This document shows positions 7,779 through 15,889 of a stretch of 48,798 bases of DNA, one piece after another. How positions within the stretch are numbered: the stretch's first letter is position 1; the number at the start of each line of letters is the position of its first letter. Source of the DNA: Gammaproteobacteria bacterium (lineage in GTDB: Bacteria; Pseudomonadota; Gammaproteobacteria; Arenicellales; CAJQKF01). Position numbers and translations under genes: made by a program. Under the pieces are notes generated by a model. It was not told the DNA's origin and ran no database searches. It saw nothing but the letters and a program-made list of their open reading frames with translations. The DNA lies in contig JAUIEZ010000022.1 in the NCBI GenBank assembly GCA_030429665.1, positions 1 through 48,798 of the forward strand, written 5' to 3'.

Positions 7779-9022
7779 ACGCCTTGTATCGAGAGCGATG
7801 CCGATGCCGGGTCTGCGAAGGGTCGAGCCTTTCGACGATCGCCGAATTCGGTCGAACGCCTCTCGCCGACGGGTTGCTGGAGAAAGAAGACCTCGCGGGC
7901 CAGGAGCCGACGGTGCCGCTCACGCTCGTATTCTGCGAGTCGTGCTCACTGTTGCAGCTCAGGGAAACCGTCAATCCCGCCGTGCTTTTCGGTGACGATT
8001 ACCCGTACTTTTCCTCCACGTCGACCACCTGGGTCGAACATTGTCGCGACAATGCCGCCGAGCTGGTTCGATCGCTTCGGCTCGGTGCGAACTCCCGCGT
8101 CGTGGAGATCGCAAGCAACGACGGCTACATGTTGCGCCATTTCGTCCGGCACGACATTCCGGTTCTCGGCATCGACCCGTCCCCATCGGCGGCGGTGGCG
8201 AACCAACAGGGAATACCCACGCTTCAACGCTTTTTCGACGTGGACCTGGCGCGCGAGCTTCGACGTGACGGCGTCCGCGCCGACCTGGTCATCGCCAACA
8301 ACGTGCTGGCGCACGTGGCCGACCTGCACGGGTTCCTGTCCGGCGTCACGATGATTCTCTCTCCCGGCGGGAGCCTGGTGCTCGAGGTGGGATACGTAAG
8401 GGATCTCGTGGACAAGTGTGCGTTCGATACGATCTACCATCAACATCTATGCTACTTCTCGTTGACCGCGCTGGCGGCGCTCATGGGACGTCACGGCCTT
8501 CGGATCTACGACGCCAGGCGAGTTCCAACGCAAGGCGGTTCGCTACGCCTGTACGTTTCCACTGCGAAATCGGCGCAGCCTTCGGTGAACTCACTGCTGT
8601 CGGCGGAGCGAAGCTGGGGCGTTGGCGAGCTGTCGACCTATCGCGGATTCGAAACACGATTGACCGGCGTGAGCCGCCAACTGGCGGACCTGGTCGGGGA
8701 ACTCAAGGCGCGCGGCAAGCGCATCGTCGGATACGGCGCCGCCGCCAAGGCGACGACGCTGCTCAACGTCACCGGGCTCGACGGAACGATGATCGACTAT
8801 GTCGTGGACCTGAATCCGTACAAGCAGGGGAAGTACATGCCGGGAACACGGCTCGAGATCCGGCATCCGGACGCGATCGAAGACGACCGGCCCGATTACA
8901 TACTGCTGCTCGCCTGGAACCTGAAGGACGAGATTCTGCGGCAGAACACGCCGTTTCTCGCGACCGGCGGAAAACTGATCGTCCCGCTGCCGGCGCTGGA
9001 GGTGCTCGGCGGCGCGGACTGA
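7775..9022 (+). CDS. Class I SAM-dependent sugar C-methyltransferase-like protein
   Basis: This 415-residue protein has the three-part layout of NovU/TylCIII-type sugar C-methyltransferases. An N-terminal zinc-binding domain has Cys pairs CRCRVC and CESCSLLQL. A Rossmann methyltransferase domain has motif I VVEIASNDGYMLRHF near residue 110. A C-terminal domain contains VGYGAAAKATTLLN and VDLNPYKQGKYMPG. The conserved YHQHLCYFS segment fits the active-site Tyr/His/His region. Such enzymes methylate C3 or C5 of a 4-keto nucleotide sugar. It begins at a GTG overlapping the SDR stop, which supports a shared pathway. Two further proteins of the same architecture lie just downstream on the other strand. 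Confidence 0.88.
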   Translation: MNALYRERCRCRVCEGSSLSTIAEFGRTPLADGLLEKEDLAGQEPTVPLTLVFCESCSLLQLRETVNPAVLFGDDYPYFSSTSTTWVEHCRDNAAELVRSLRLGANSRVVEIASNDGYMLRHFVRHDIPVLGIDPSPSAAVANQQGIPTLQRFFDVDLARELRRDGVRADLVIANNVLAHVADLHGFLSGVTMILSPGGSLVLEVGYVRDLVDKCAFDTIYHQHLCYFSLTALAALMGRHGLRIYDARRVPTQGGSLRLYVSTAKSAQPSVNSLLSAERSWGVGELSTYRGFETRLTGVSRQLADLVGELKARGKRIVGYGAAAKATTLLNVTGLDGTMIDYVVDLNPYKQGKYMPGTRLEIRHPDAIEDDRPDYILLLAWNLKDEILRQNTPFLATGGKLIVPLPALEVLGGAD

Positions 9023-9078
9023 CGCGCGGCCGTTCCGCGACGTCGTGCGCGCGCCGAATCGGTGGCGGCCTCGACTGC

Positions 9079-10245
9079 CTACAGCCGCAGCAGGCTCGGA
9101 GACAGGCCCAGGTCGGCGAGTTGCCGGGATATCTCGTCGACGTACGCGGGATTGGACACGATCACCACGTCGGGCGGTCTCTCGCACAGCGACTCGGGCG
9201 AGACGATCGGATGGCCGGTGCCCGGCACGAACTTGCCATGCTTCGACGGGTTGAGGTCCACGGCCCGTGATACCGAGCCGGGGCCATCGACGAGATTGAG
9301 AAATACCATGCCCTTCGACCCGGCGCCCCACAGGACGACGTCCAGTCCCCCGCGCCGAAGATCGTCGAGCGTCCGTGTCCACCGCGCCATCGCTTCCCGG
9401 CACGACAGCGCGAACCCGTGCTCGAGGCCGACCTCGCCGCCTTGTTGGTCGCTTTCCGATTGCGGTACTGGACCGCCGCCGCCGACAACGGCGCAAAGAT
9501 ACTGTTCCCGGAAGCGTGTATCGAGCCGCACGATGCCAAGGCCGCATCTCGTCACCAACCGTTGCAGGGAGTCCGCGTCAAAGTAGCTGACGTGCTCGTA
9601 GATGCAGTCCCACGGCACGCCGCCCAAGAGCATGGCACGGGCGTTGGGAACCTCGACGTAGATCAGTCCCGCTTCGCCGGTGATGGCGGATAGTCTGGCG
9701 AGGAGCGCCGACGGCGCCTCGACATGTTCCAGCACGTGACGGCAGCAGACCAGGCCCGCATCCGCCGGCGTGCCCCAATCCTCCCAGGTTCCGGTCGCGA
9801 TCGAATACTCCCCGAAATCCGGAGCAGTCGTCGAGTTCCGCGAGTCCGGCGCCGAGGGATCGATCCCGTAGCCGCGATTGTTGCCGTGCGCGCATACCGC
9901 GTCGAGAAAAAAGCCGTTGCCGCAACCGATCTCGACCACGTCGCGGCGTCTGACGCCGAAATCCTCGACGAGCTCGGTCGCTTGCCGGTTGGCGAACGCG
10001 CGATAGGTCGCGGAGTGATTCAGCGCGTTCTCGTACCCGGGCGCGTATCGCACAAGCTCGGCGGAGAACGCCTGGTTGAACAAGAGGCCGCAGTCCCGAC
10101 ACTTCACCAGTTCCAGCGTGTCCCGATCGACGTCGATCGCTTCCTCGCGACTCGCAGACGGGACATGGATCGACACCGGTAGAGCGGCCAAGGTCAGGAT
10201 CGCGACATGGTTCCCCGATTCGCAGGCGGGACAAGCGCGGATCAA
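9079..10245 (-). CDS. Class I SAM-dependent methyltransferase, sugar C-methyltransferase architecture
   Basis: The 388-residue protein starts at a TTG at 10245. An in-frame stop lies 12 codons upstream, and no ATG or GTG lies between. N-terminal Cys pairs (ACPAC, CRDCGLLFN) fit a zinc-binding domain. DVVEIGCGNGFFLDAV near residue 104 is motif I, ADAGLVCCRHVLEHVEAP fits the post-motif region, and YEHVSYFDADSLQRL matches the active-site block. The C-terminal VVLWGAGSKGMVFLNL and VDLNPSKHGKFVPGTG mirror the protein at 7775 and the one at 10306. It is a paralogue or parallel member of that group and probably methylates a nucleotide sugar. Confidence 0.85.
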   Translation of the reverse strand: MIRACPACESGNHVAILTLAALPVSIHVPSASREEAIDVDRDTLELVKCRDCGLLFNQAFSAELVRYAPGYENALNHSATYRAFANRQATELVEDFGVRRRDVVEIGCGNGFFLDAVCAHGNNRGYGIDPSAPDSRNSTTAPDFGEYSIATGTWEDWGTPADAGLVCCRHVLEHVEAPSALLARLSAITGEAGLIYVEVPNARAMLLGGVPWDCIYEHVSYFDADSLQRLVTRCGLGIVRLDTRFREQYLCAVVGGGGPVPQSESDQQGGEVGLEHGFALSCREAMARWTRTLDDLRRGGLDVVLWGAGSKGMVFLNLVDGPGSVSRAVDLNPSKHGKFVPGTGHPIVSPESLCERPPDVVIVSNPAYVDEISRQLADLGLSPSLLRL

Positions 10246-10305
10246 GATACCGTCCCCGTGGCGCGATCGCCATGCGAATCATGCCGCTCGCCGAGGCGAC
10301 CCGCG

Positions 10306-11544
10306 TCATTCATCGCGAACGGGAACCGCGCGCGGATCGTCGGCCGTGGAAGGCGATCGTGCCGACCCGGACATCGGGACGATCGGCACGTCGACTCCAA
10401 GCACCGACACCGTGGCGCGAACCTCTTCCTCGTACACGGGGTTCATGACCACGACGAGGTCCGGAGGGTCATCCTTCAGGCGTTCCGGGCCCACGATCTC
10501 CTTGCCGCTGCCCGGAAGAAAGTGACCCTGTCGGTAGGGATTGATGTCGACGACGTAGCGAATCGAGTCCGCGCCCGGGATACCGGCCAGGAAGGCGACG
10601 GCTTTCGATCCGGCGCCCCAGAGAACGACGCCGGGCGCATATCGGTCCAGCAACTCGCCCCATGTACGGCGGGTATCGAGCCAGCGCGACCGGAAGCGGT
10701 CGATGTCGGCAGCATCGATCCGTTGCAGCGACCGATCGCGATCATCGTCTTGCCGGGTCCCGGCCGGCACCGGGTTGGCATGAGCGGCGAGGTATTGACC
10801 CCTGTAAACCGCCTTCACGTCGTCCACCCGGTAGCCCGCCCGTTCGAACAACGCGGCAAGCGAGCGCTCGCTGAAGTAGGAACAGTGTTCGTAGTAGATG
10901 TCCTCGATGGCGCACGATCTGACGACCCGGCGACCGTCCGGCACCATGACGAAGACCGGCGCGGGCGCGGCCGTTGCTGGCGCATGGGTTATCTCTCGCA
11001 CGAAGGTCGCCGGCGCGGGTATGTGTTCCAGCGTCATCTTGCACACCACCAAGTCCACGGGCGTCGCAACGCGTCCGGGGGCATAGCGCTCGGGAAATAC
11101 CGTCAGGTCCGACGGGTTCACGGCCGGCCGGCGCTCGGGGTCGTAGGCGGGATCGAAGCCGATTCCGCGGTTGCCGCCCCGGCGAACGAGCAAGTCGAGA
11201 AAGTCGCCCTTTCCGCAGCCGACCTCGACGACCGTGCCCCCGCGCAGCCCGTAGCGCGCGACCAGTTCGTCGCACAGGCTCTCGTGAAATGCGCGAAACG
11301 TCGGGGAGAAGGATTGCGTCTCCTCGTAATCACTGCCGTAGCGAACCATCGTCTCGTCGAATGACGAGTTGAAGACGAACGTGCAGTCGGGGCACCAGGC
11401 CAGCGACATCGTGCGTTGAGGGAACTTAAGCGCCTCGCCGGGCGAATCCAGGTTGACACAGCTGCTGACGGGTACGCGTTCGATCCGATGAAACACGCGG
11501 GTGTCGGCGCATTTGCATACCGGGCACGCTCGCGATGTCGTCAA
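10306..11544 (-). CDS. Class I SAM-dependent methyltransferase, sugar C-methyltransferase architecture
   Basis: The frame can start at a GTG at 11562, but a TTG at 11544 is preceded by GGAGAGGAG and leaves five residues before the zinc-binding Cys pair ACPVC, as in its neighbour, so 11544 is preferred. The product has about 412 residues. A second Cys pair is in WCPDCTFVFN. Motif I is TVVEVGCGKGDFLDLL, the active-site block is YYEHCSYFSERSL, and the C-terminal domain has VVLWGAGSKAVAFLAG and VDINPYRQGHFLPG. It lies 50 to 60 bp from rfbF on the same strand and is probably cotranscribed with it. The zinc and C-terminal domains are shared with the genes at 7775 and 9079. Confidence 0.85.
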   Translation of the reverse strand: MTTSRACPVCKCADTRVFHRIERVPVSSCVNLDSPGEALKFPQRTMSLAWCPDCTFVFNSSFDETMVRYGSDYEETQSFSPTFRAFHESLCDELVARYGLRGGTVVEVGCGKGDFLDLLVRRGGNRGIGFDPAYDPERRPAVNPSDLTVFPERYAPGRVATPVDLVVCKMTLEHIPAPATFVREITHAPATAAPAPVFVMVPDGRRVVRSCAIEDIYYEHCSYFSERSLAALFERAGYRVDDVKAVYRGQYLAAHANPVPAGTRQDDDRDRSLQRIDAADIDRFRSRWLDTRRTWGELLDRYAPGVVLWGAGSKAVAFLAGIPGADSIRYVVDINPYRQGHFLPGSGKEIVGPERLKDDPPDLVVVMNPVYEEEVRATVSVLGVDVPIVPMSGSARSPSTADDPRAVPVRDE

Positions 11545-11596
11545 GGCTCCTCTCCCGGCCACGGGACGGCGAACGCGGCGCGCCGATCGACGCCGA

Positions 11597-12367
11597 TCAA
11601 CGCCAGGTCTTCCACGGCGGATCGCCCGATTGCCATAGCCTTTCGAGCAGTACCTTGTCGCGAAGCGTATCCATGCACTGCCAGAAACCGTCGTGGCGGT
11701 ATGCCATCAGTTGTCCGTCGAGAGCGAGCCGCTCGAGGGGCTCGCGTTCCCACTGCGTATCGTCTCCGTCGATATAGTCCATGACGCCGGGCTCCAGGAC
11801 GAAGAAGGCGCCGTTTATCCATCCCTCGCGCGTCTGCGGCTTCTCGGAAAACTCGCACACGCGATCGCCGTCGAGCTCCAGGTGGCCGAACCGCGCGGGC
11901 GGATGCACCGCGGTGAGCGTCGCCAGCTTGCCGTGGGACTCGTGAAACGCCAGCAGTCGGCGCAGGTCTATGTCGGCCACGCCGTCGCCCCAGGTGAGCA
12001 TGAACCGGCTGTTGTCCAGGAACGGCGCCAGGCGCTTGATGCGTCCGCCGGTCAGGGTGGGAACCCCGGTGTCGATCAGTTCGACCCGCCAGTTGGGCGT
12101 CGATTGGTCGAGGTGGGTCACGGCGCCCGTTCCGACGTCCACGCGCAGGTTGGAGTGCAGCGCGCAATAGTCGATGACGTAGCGCTTGATGGCTTCACCC
12201 TTGTAGCCCAATGCGACGACGAAGTCGGTGAATCCCTGGTTCGCGTAGATCATCATGATGTGCCAGAGAATCGGCCGGCCGCCGATCTCCACCATCGGCT
12301 TGGGCTTGGAGCTGGTTTCCTCGCTCAGCCGCGAGCCGACGCCGCCGGCAAGAATCGCGCACTTCAT
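11597..12367 (-). CDS. rfbF: Glucose-1-phosphate cytidylyltransferase
   Basis: The 256-residue product matches RfbF (about 257 residues) closely. It makes CDP-glucose from CTP and glucose-1-phosphate, the first step to CDP-linked 3,6-dideoxyhexoses and branched sugars. The N-terminal AILAGGVGSRLSEET and KPKPMVEIGGRPILWHIM are the nucleotidyltransferase signature and catalytic Lys region. TWGDGVADIDLRRLL holds the metal Asp, and ERLALDGQLMAYRHDGFWQCMD is a strong RfbF signature near the C-terminus. The ATG at 12367 overlaps the stop of the upstream GT2 gene (ATGA). Longer in-frame extensions are not protein-like. No RfbG or RfbH homologue is visible in the window, so the pathway must be completed elsewhere. 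Confidence 0.95.
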   Translation of the reverse strand: MKCAILAGGVGSRLSEETSSKPKPMVEIGGRPILWHIMMIYANQGFTDFVVALGYKGEAIKRYVIDYCALHSNLRVDVGTGAVTHLDQSTPNWRVELIDTGVPTLTGGRIKRLAPFLDNSRFMLTWGDGVADIDLRRLLAFHESHGKLATLTAVHPPARFGHLELDGDRVCEFSEKPQTREGWINGAFFVLEPGVMDYIDGDDTQWEREPLERLALDGQLMAYRHDGFWQCMDTLRDKVLLERLWQSGDPPWKTWR

Positions 12368-13341
12368 GGTGTCATGTCCCGTTGTTCCCCGGCCTTGGCC
12401 GGTTGCCGTGACGGCTTGTCCCGAATCGCGGCGCGTTCCGAGCGAATCTTCTCGGCAACCGCTTCGCCCGTATGCAGCCGCCCCTCGCGACACCAGGCGG
12501 CGAGCTTGCCGAGACAGCACGCCCGGTCGCGCTCGGACAATGCCACGCGATGTATCGATGCCTCGTACTCGCGGACTCGCTTGATGGTCGGCGTCAGCGC
12601 GTCGGGCGCCGGCCGCGGATCGAACCACGTCAACCGCTCGCGCTCGCCGGTGTGCTTTCGGATCGACGCGTCCGGGTGGTCGCGGCGCTGGTAGAGCGTT
12701 TCCTCCAGCAGGCGCAGCTTGCCGATCAATGCGAGTTCCGCGAGCAGGTTCCGGTCGGACCCGAGCCACGCCCCGATCAGCGGCGTTCGAGCCAGCGTTC
12801 GCGTCCGGATCAGACCGAAGATCGAGAAGCACGCATGCCGCGAATGGATGAACTCGCCGAATCGCCGGCACGGATCCGACTGGACGAGTTCGAGCTCGTC
12901 GCCATAGTGTCCGGTGACATTCCCTTCCTCGTCGATCCGCTCGGTCTGCGCGTGGCACAGCACCGCCTGCGGATTGGCATCGAGGTAGTCGAGGCATGCC
13001 TCGACGAAGGTCGGCCGCAGCAGGTCGTCGTGGGCGGTCCACTTGAAGTACTCGCCCCTTGCGAGACGGAAGACCGCGTTGAAATTCGCCGCCGCGCCTT
13101 CGTTGGCGGCGCTGCTTTCAAACCGGATCCTGTCGTCGCTTTGCGCGAGCGATCGTGCGATGTCGACCGAGTCGTCCGTCGACGCGTTGTCGCGAATGAT
13201 GAGCTCGAAATCCTCGCAGGTCTGGCCGAGGATGGACTGCACGGCCGCCTCGAGGTAGCGCGAGCCGTTGCGCACCGGCAGGCCGATGGATATCCGGGGC
13301 GCCGGCGTCGTCGCGGTGGACTTTTTTCTCGCCGCGTTCAC
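12364..13341 (-). CDS. Glycosyltransferase family 2
   Basis: A GTG at 13341 is chosen as the start because it lies just after the upstream gene's stop (13344-13346) and the residues further upstream are not protein-like. That gives 325 residues. ISIGLPVRNGSRYLEAAVQSIL is the GT-A opening, FELIIRDNASTDDSVDIA the nucleotide-binding segment, and KWTAHDDLLRPTFVEACLDYL the metal-binding region with HDD in place of DXD. The central segment fits the glycosyltransferase fold found in capsule and O-antigen loci. The C-terminus is charged, with no membrane helix. It is coupled to rfbF by an ATGA overlap, which suggests that it may use the CDP-derived sugar or act on the same glycan. Confidence 0.88.
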   Translation of the reverse strand: MNAARKKSTATTPAPRISIGLPVRNGSRYLEAAVQSILGQTCEDFELIIRDNASTDDSVDIARSLAQSDDRIRFESSAANEGAAANFNAVFRLARGEYFKWTAHDDLLRPTFVEACLDYLDANPQAVLCHAQTERIDEEGNVTGHYGDELELVQSDPCRRFGEFIHSRHACFSIFGLIRTRTLARTPLIGAWLGSDRNLLAELALIGKLRLLEETLYQRRDHPDASIRKHTGERERLTWFDPRPAPDALTPTIKRVREYEASIHRVALSERDRACCLGKLAAWCREGRLHTGEAVAEKIRSERAAIRDKPSRQPAKAGEQRDMTP

Positions 13342-13343
13342 CG

Positions 13344-14537
13344 TCAGTGCACCGTCCTGCGCAACCGGGTGATCATGTCGTCGACGATTGCGTCGAGACG
13401 TTTCTCGGCGGTCCATTCGCCATAGCGACCGGCGAACCGTTCAACATTTTCCGCCAGTGACGTGTCGTCGTCGATGTCGCCCACGGCCTCGGCGCACGCT
13501 TGAGCGCTTTGCGCGATCCGCGCCAGACCGTGGTGGTCGAGTCGGACGCCCAGGATTTTCTGTTCGTTGTAATAGGGGAATATGACGACGCGGCAACCAC
13601 AGCGCAGCAGCTCCGCTACCGCGCCGTGGCCGCCGTGGCATACGGCGACGTTCGCCTCGCGGCCGACTTGTGGAAGGTCGACGGGTCGCGCGCAGATGTT
13701 GACGTTGGGCTTGACCAGCGATCGGGCCAGCCGCGGCGTGATGCCGGGCGCGGCGACCAGCGTGGACCAGCCCAGTTTGGAAAGCGCATCGATCAAGGCG
13801 CGAAAATGTTCATAGTGCGGATGGTAGTAGACGAACAGTCGCCGCGCATCGATCTTCGGCCACGTCGGCGCCACCGCGTTGGACCCGGTATCGAATACAC
13901 CCCAGTACTCGACGCCCTTGCGACGACCGAAGTGGTCGAGTTCGGGAAACGTCGCGAGATAGCGCTTGTCGCACGCAAGCATGTCGGCAAGCCGTTCCAG
14001 GGGCGGGTATCCCAGCGCGCGAATCGCCTGGTTGGTGTTTCGCAGTACGCGCGCCTCGATCTTCGCCAGTTCGCCTTCCTTGGTGTTCTTGCGCAGGACG
14101 ATCGGTCGAAACGGCGTCTGCGCGGGCGGCAGCGTAAAACCCGTGCCGAACGCCAGCGTCGTCACGCCGGCAAGCCGCGCGGACAGCACCGCGATCGGCG
14201 AATAGTCGGCGACCAGTGCATCGCAGCCGGTCACGCGCAGCAATTCGCGCCACGCGCGAATCAGCCCGGCGATGAACTCGGGATCGTTGAAGCCGAGTTC
14301 CATCAGGATCTCGGGAAAGGTCCTGGGCGCGGCGTCCTGCCGAATCCGGCCCGGCCACACCGGCGCCTGGACGAATGGCAGTGCCAGCGGCGTGCATATT
14401 CGCTCCGCGGTCTTCAGGTCCCTGGAAGCGACAACCGCTTCGAAACCGCGGTCCCTAAGCGCCGCGGCGAGCGTGGAGAGCTTGTGAAGGTGGCCGCTTC
14501 CCCCGCCGAATTCCCAGGCGTACAGTACTTTTTTCAT
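13344..14537 (-). CDS. Glycosyltransferase, GT1/UGT-like (GT-B fold)
   Basis: The 397-residue product begins with KKVLYAWEFGGGSGHLHKL, the glycine-rich N-terminal loop of GT-B macrolide/MurG-like transferases. ALVADYSPIAVLSARLAGV and LAFGTGF fit the N-domain. The C-domain has VNICARPVDLPQVGREANVA and CHGGHGAVAELLRCGCRVVI, the His-Gly-Gly donor site of UGT-type enzymes that bind the nucleotide diphosphate. The sequence FPYYNEQ then replaces the usual P-x-x-x-DQ with an Asn-Glu-Gln. It would add a sugar to a lipid, small molecule or glycan. It is the first gene of the minus-strand unit that continues through GT2, rfbF and two methyltransferases. Confidence 0.85.
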   Translation of the reverse strand: MKKVLYAWEFGGGSGHLHKLSTLAAALRDRGFEAVVASRDLKTAERICTPLALPFVQAPVWPGRIRQDAAPRTFPEILMELGFNDPEFIAGLIRAWRELLRVTGCDALVADYSPIAVLSARLAGVTTLAFGTGFTLPPAQTPFRPIVLRKNTKEGELAKIEARVLRNTNQAIRALGYPPLERLADMLACDKRYLATFPELDHFGRRKGVEYWGVFDTGSNAVAPTWPKIDARRLFVYYHPHYEHFRALIDALSKLGWSTLVAAPGITPRLARSLVKPNVNICARPVDLPQVGREANVAVCHGGHGAVAELLRCGCRVVIFPYYNEQKILGVRLDHHGLARIAQSAQACAEAVGDIDDDTSLAENVERFAGRYGEWTAEKRLDAIVDDMITRLRRTVH

Positions 14538-14598
14538 TGGCGTTCAACGGGGAAGAGGGCTGATCGGTGTATCGATATCGCCTCGGCCCACCGGCAGA

Positions 14599-14627
14599 TT
14601 GACGCGATTATAGCCACCAATTAAAGT
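14599..14627 (+). promoter_or_regulatory. Sigma-70-like promoter candidate for the exported protein gene
   Basis: TTGACG at 14599-14604 matches the -35 consensus at five of six positions. After a 17-bp spacer, TAAAGT at 14622-14627 matches the -10 consensus at four of six. Transcription would start near 14634, leaving about a 90-nt leader before the ATG at 14725. The region is locally AT-rich against a GC-rich background. No mapping data are available. Confidence 0.45.
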
Positions 14628-14724
14628 CCCTTGATAGGGTGGCCCGACGCCAGGGAATGCCAGGGCGGCCTCGCATGCCGCGTCCCGACGGCATTCATCC
14701 CGCCGTAAAAACAGGTCATCAACA

Positions 14725-15846
14725 ATGAATCGACTCCGCGCCAGATATCGTTCGTTCGTCGCGCCCCTTGTCGTCGCATCGCTGTTCACGGCGAACTCGT
14801 TCGGGGCGGACGATTCGCCGCCGGTGATCGATCTTTGGTACGGCGACGAGCAGCGGGCACCGGGCGCCGAGGTTGCGCAAAGTTGGTTCAACGTGCTGGG
14901 CCGGGCGAGCGATCCCGATTCCGACGTCGTGGCGCTGCGGTTCAAGCTGTATCACGGTGAATCCGACGAACCCATGCTGGCCGGATTCCTGAATATCGGC
15001 CCCCATCCCGTCCGCGTGCCGATCAACGTTCCGCCGGGGCCCAGGCGTCTTTACGATACCGGCGATTTCAATATCGACATTCCCAAGTCCGCGCTCGCGG
15101 CGGGCGCCAATCGCGTCGAGATCACCGCTTTCAACGGCGCCGGACTCGTCGAGCAAAGGGAGTTGTCGATCGACTACGGGGATGGCGATTCCGTTTCCTC
15201 GCCGCTCGCGATCCAGTGGAGCGAGGTCGATCGCATCGACGCCGTCGGCCAGGTCGTCGACGGTTTGTGGCAACTCGCAGAGGACGGCGTCAGCGTGGTG
15301 GAACCGGGCTACGATCGCGTGATTGCCCTGGGCTCGACGAACTGGCGCGACCTCGACGCTTCGTTGTCGTTTCGGCTCGACTCGGTCGAGGAAGGATCCC
15401 GGTTGCCCGCCAGCGGCCCGAACGAGTTGGGCAGCATGTGCGTCGTTACACGCTGGGTCGGTCATACCGACATGCCGCGGCGCTGTGACCAGCCCAAGTG
15501 CGGGTGGCTGCCGGCGGGCGGGACGTTGTGCGCGGTGGTGGACAACGATCGTAACCTGTACTTCCGCTTCGACGTGCCGGGCGAGTCGGTCCAGGGCGTT
15601 CGCACCCAGAGCGTGCCCTATCGCGACGGCGTGTCCTACAACGTTCGCGTACTCGTCGAGGGCGGCGAAGGCGCCTCGTCGATCTACCGCGCGAAAGTCT
15701 GGCCCCAGGGCGCTTCGGAGCCGGCGCCGTGGTTGATGATCGTCGAAGCGAAAGACGAGGACATCTCCGCGGGCGCGCTCGCGTTGCGCGCCCACCATCT
15801 CGGCGTGACGGTCGGCGACATCATGGTGAAAGCGCCCGGCGAATAA
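14725..15846 (+). CDS. Exported beta-rich protein of unknown function
   Basis: The 373-residue protein has a signal peptide (RYRSFVAPLVVASLFTANSFG, cleaved near residue 27). The first part (residues 30-150), with WFNVLGRASDPDSD and ANRVEITAFNGAGL, looks like an immunoglobulin-like or cadherin-like beta domain. The second part, from residue 160 on, has WRDLDASLSFRLDS, YFRFDVPGESVQG and YNVRVLVEGGEG, and resembles concanavalin-like (LamG / DUF1080) sugar-binding or glycosidase folds. Four cysteines cluster in the middle (CVVTRW, RRCDQPKCGW, TLCAVV). No catalytic residues can be assigned. Its position inside a glycan locus suggests that it binds or processes a surface polysaccharide in the periplasm or outside the cell. 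Confidence 0.8.
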   Translation: MNRLRARYRSFVAPLVVASLFTANSFGADDSPPVIDLWYGDEQRAPGAEVAQSWFNVLGRASDPDSDVVALRFKLYHGESDEPMLAGFLNIGPHPVRVPINVPPGPRRLYDTGDFNIDIPKSALAAGANRVEITAFNGAGLVEQRELSIDYGDGDSVSSPLAIQWSEVDRIDAVGQVVDGLWQLAEDGVSVVEPGYDRVIALGSTNWRDLDASLSFRLDSVEEGSRLPASGPNELGSMCVVTRWVGHTDMPRRCDQPKCGWLPAGGTLCAVVDNDRNLYFRFDVPGESVQGVRTQSVPYRDGVSYNVRVLVEGGEGASSIYRAKVWPQGASEPAPWLMIVEAKDEDISAGALALRAHHLGVTVGDIMVKAPGE

Positions 15847-15854
15847 GGCGAACG

Positions 15855-15886
15855 GCCCTGCGTCGGCGTAACCGCCGGCGAGGGGC
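15855..15886. terminator. Strong hairpin between convergent genes
   Basis: A 14-bp stem runs from 15855-15868 to 15873-15886 with a TAAC loop, one mismatch and two G-T pairs. It sits directly between the stop at 15846 and the convergent stop at 15890. It has no long T-run on either side, but its position and strength suit a bidirectional transcription end. Confidence 0.45.
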
Positions 15887-15889
15887 GTA

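Noticed and set aside
12368-13042. N-terminal extension of RfbF
   Set aside because: RfbF homologues start at MKCAILAGG. The extension overlaps the coupled GT2 gene and has no similarity to the family.
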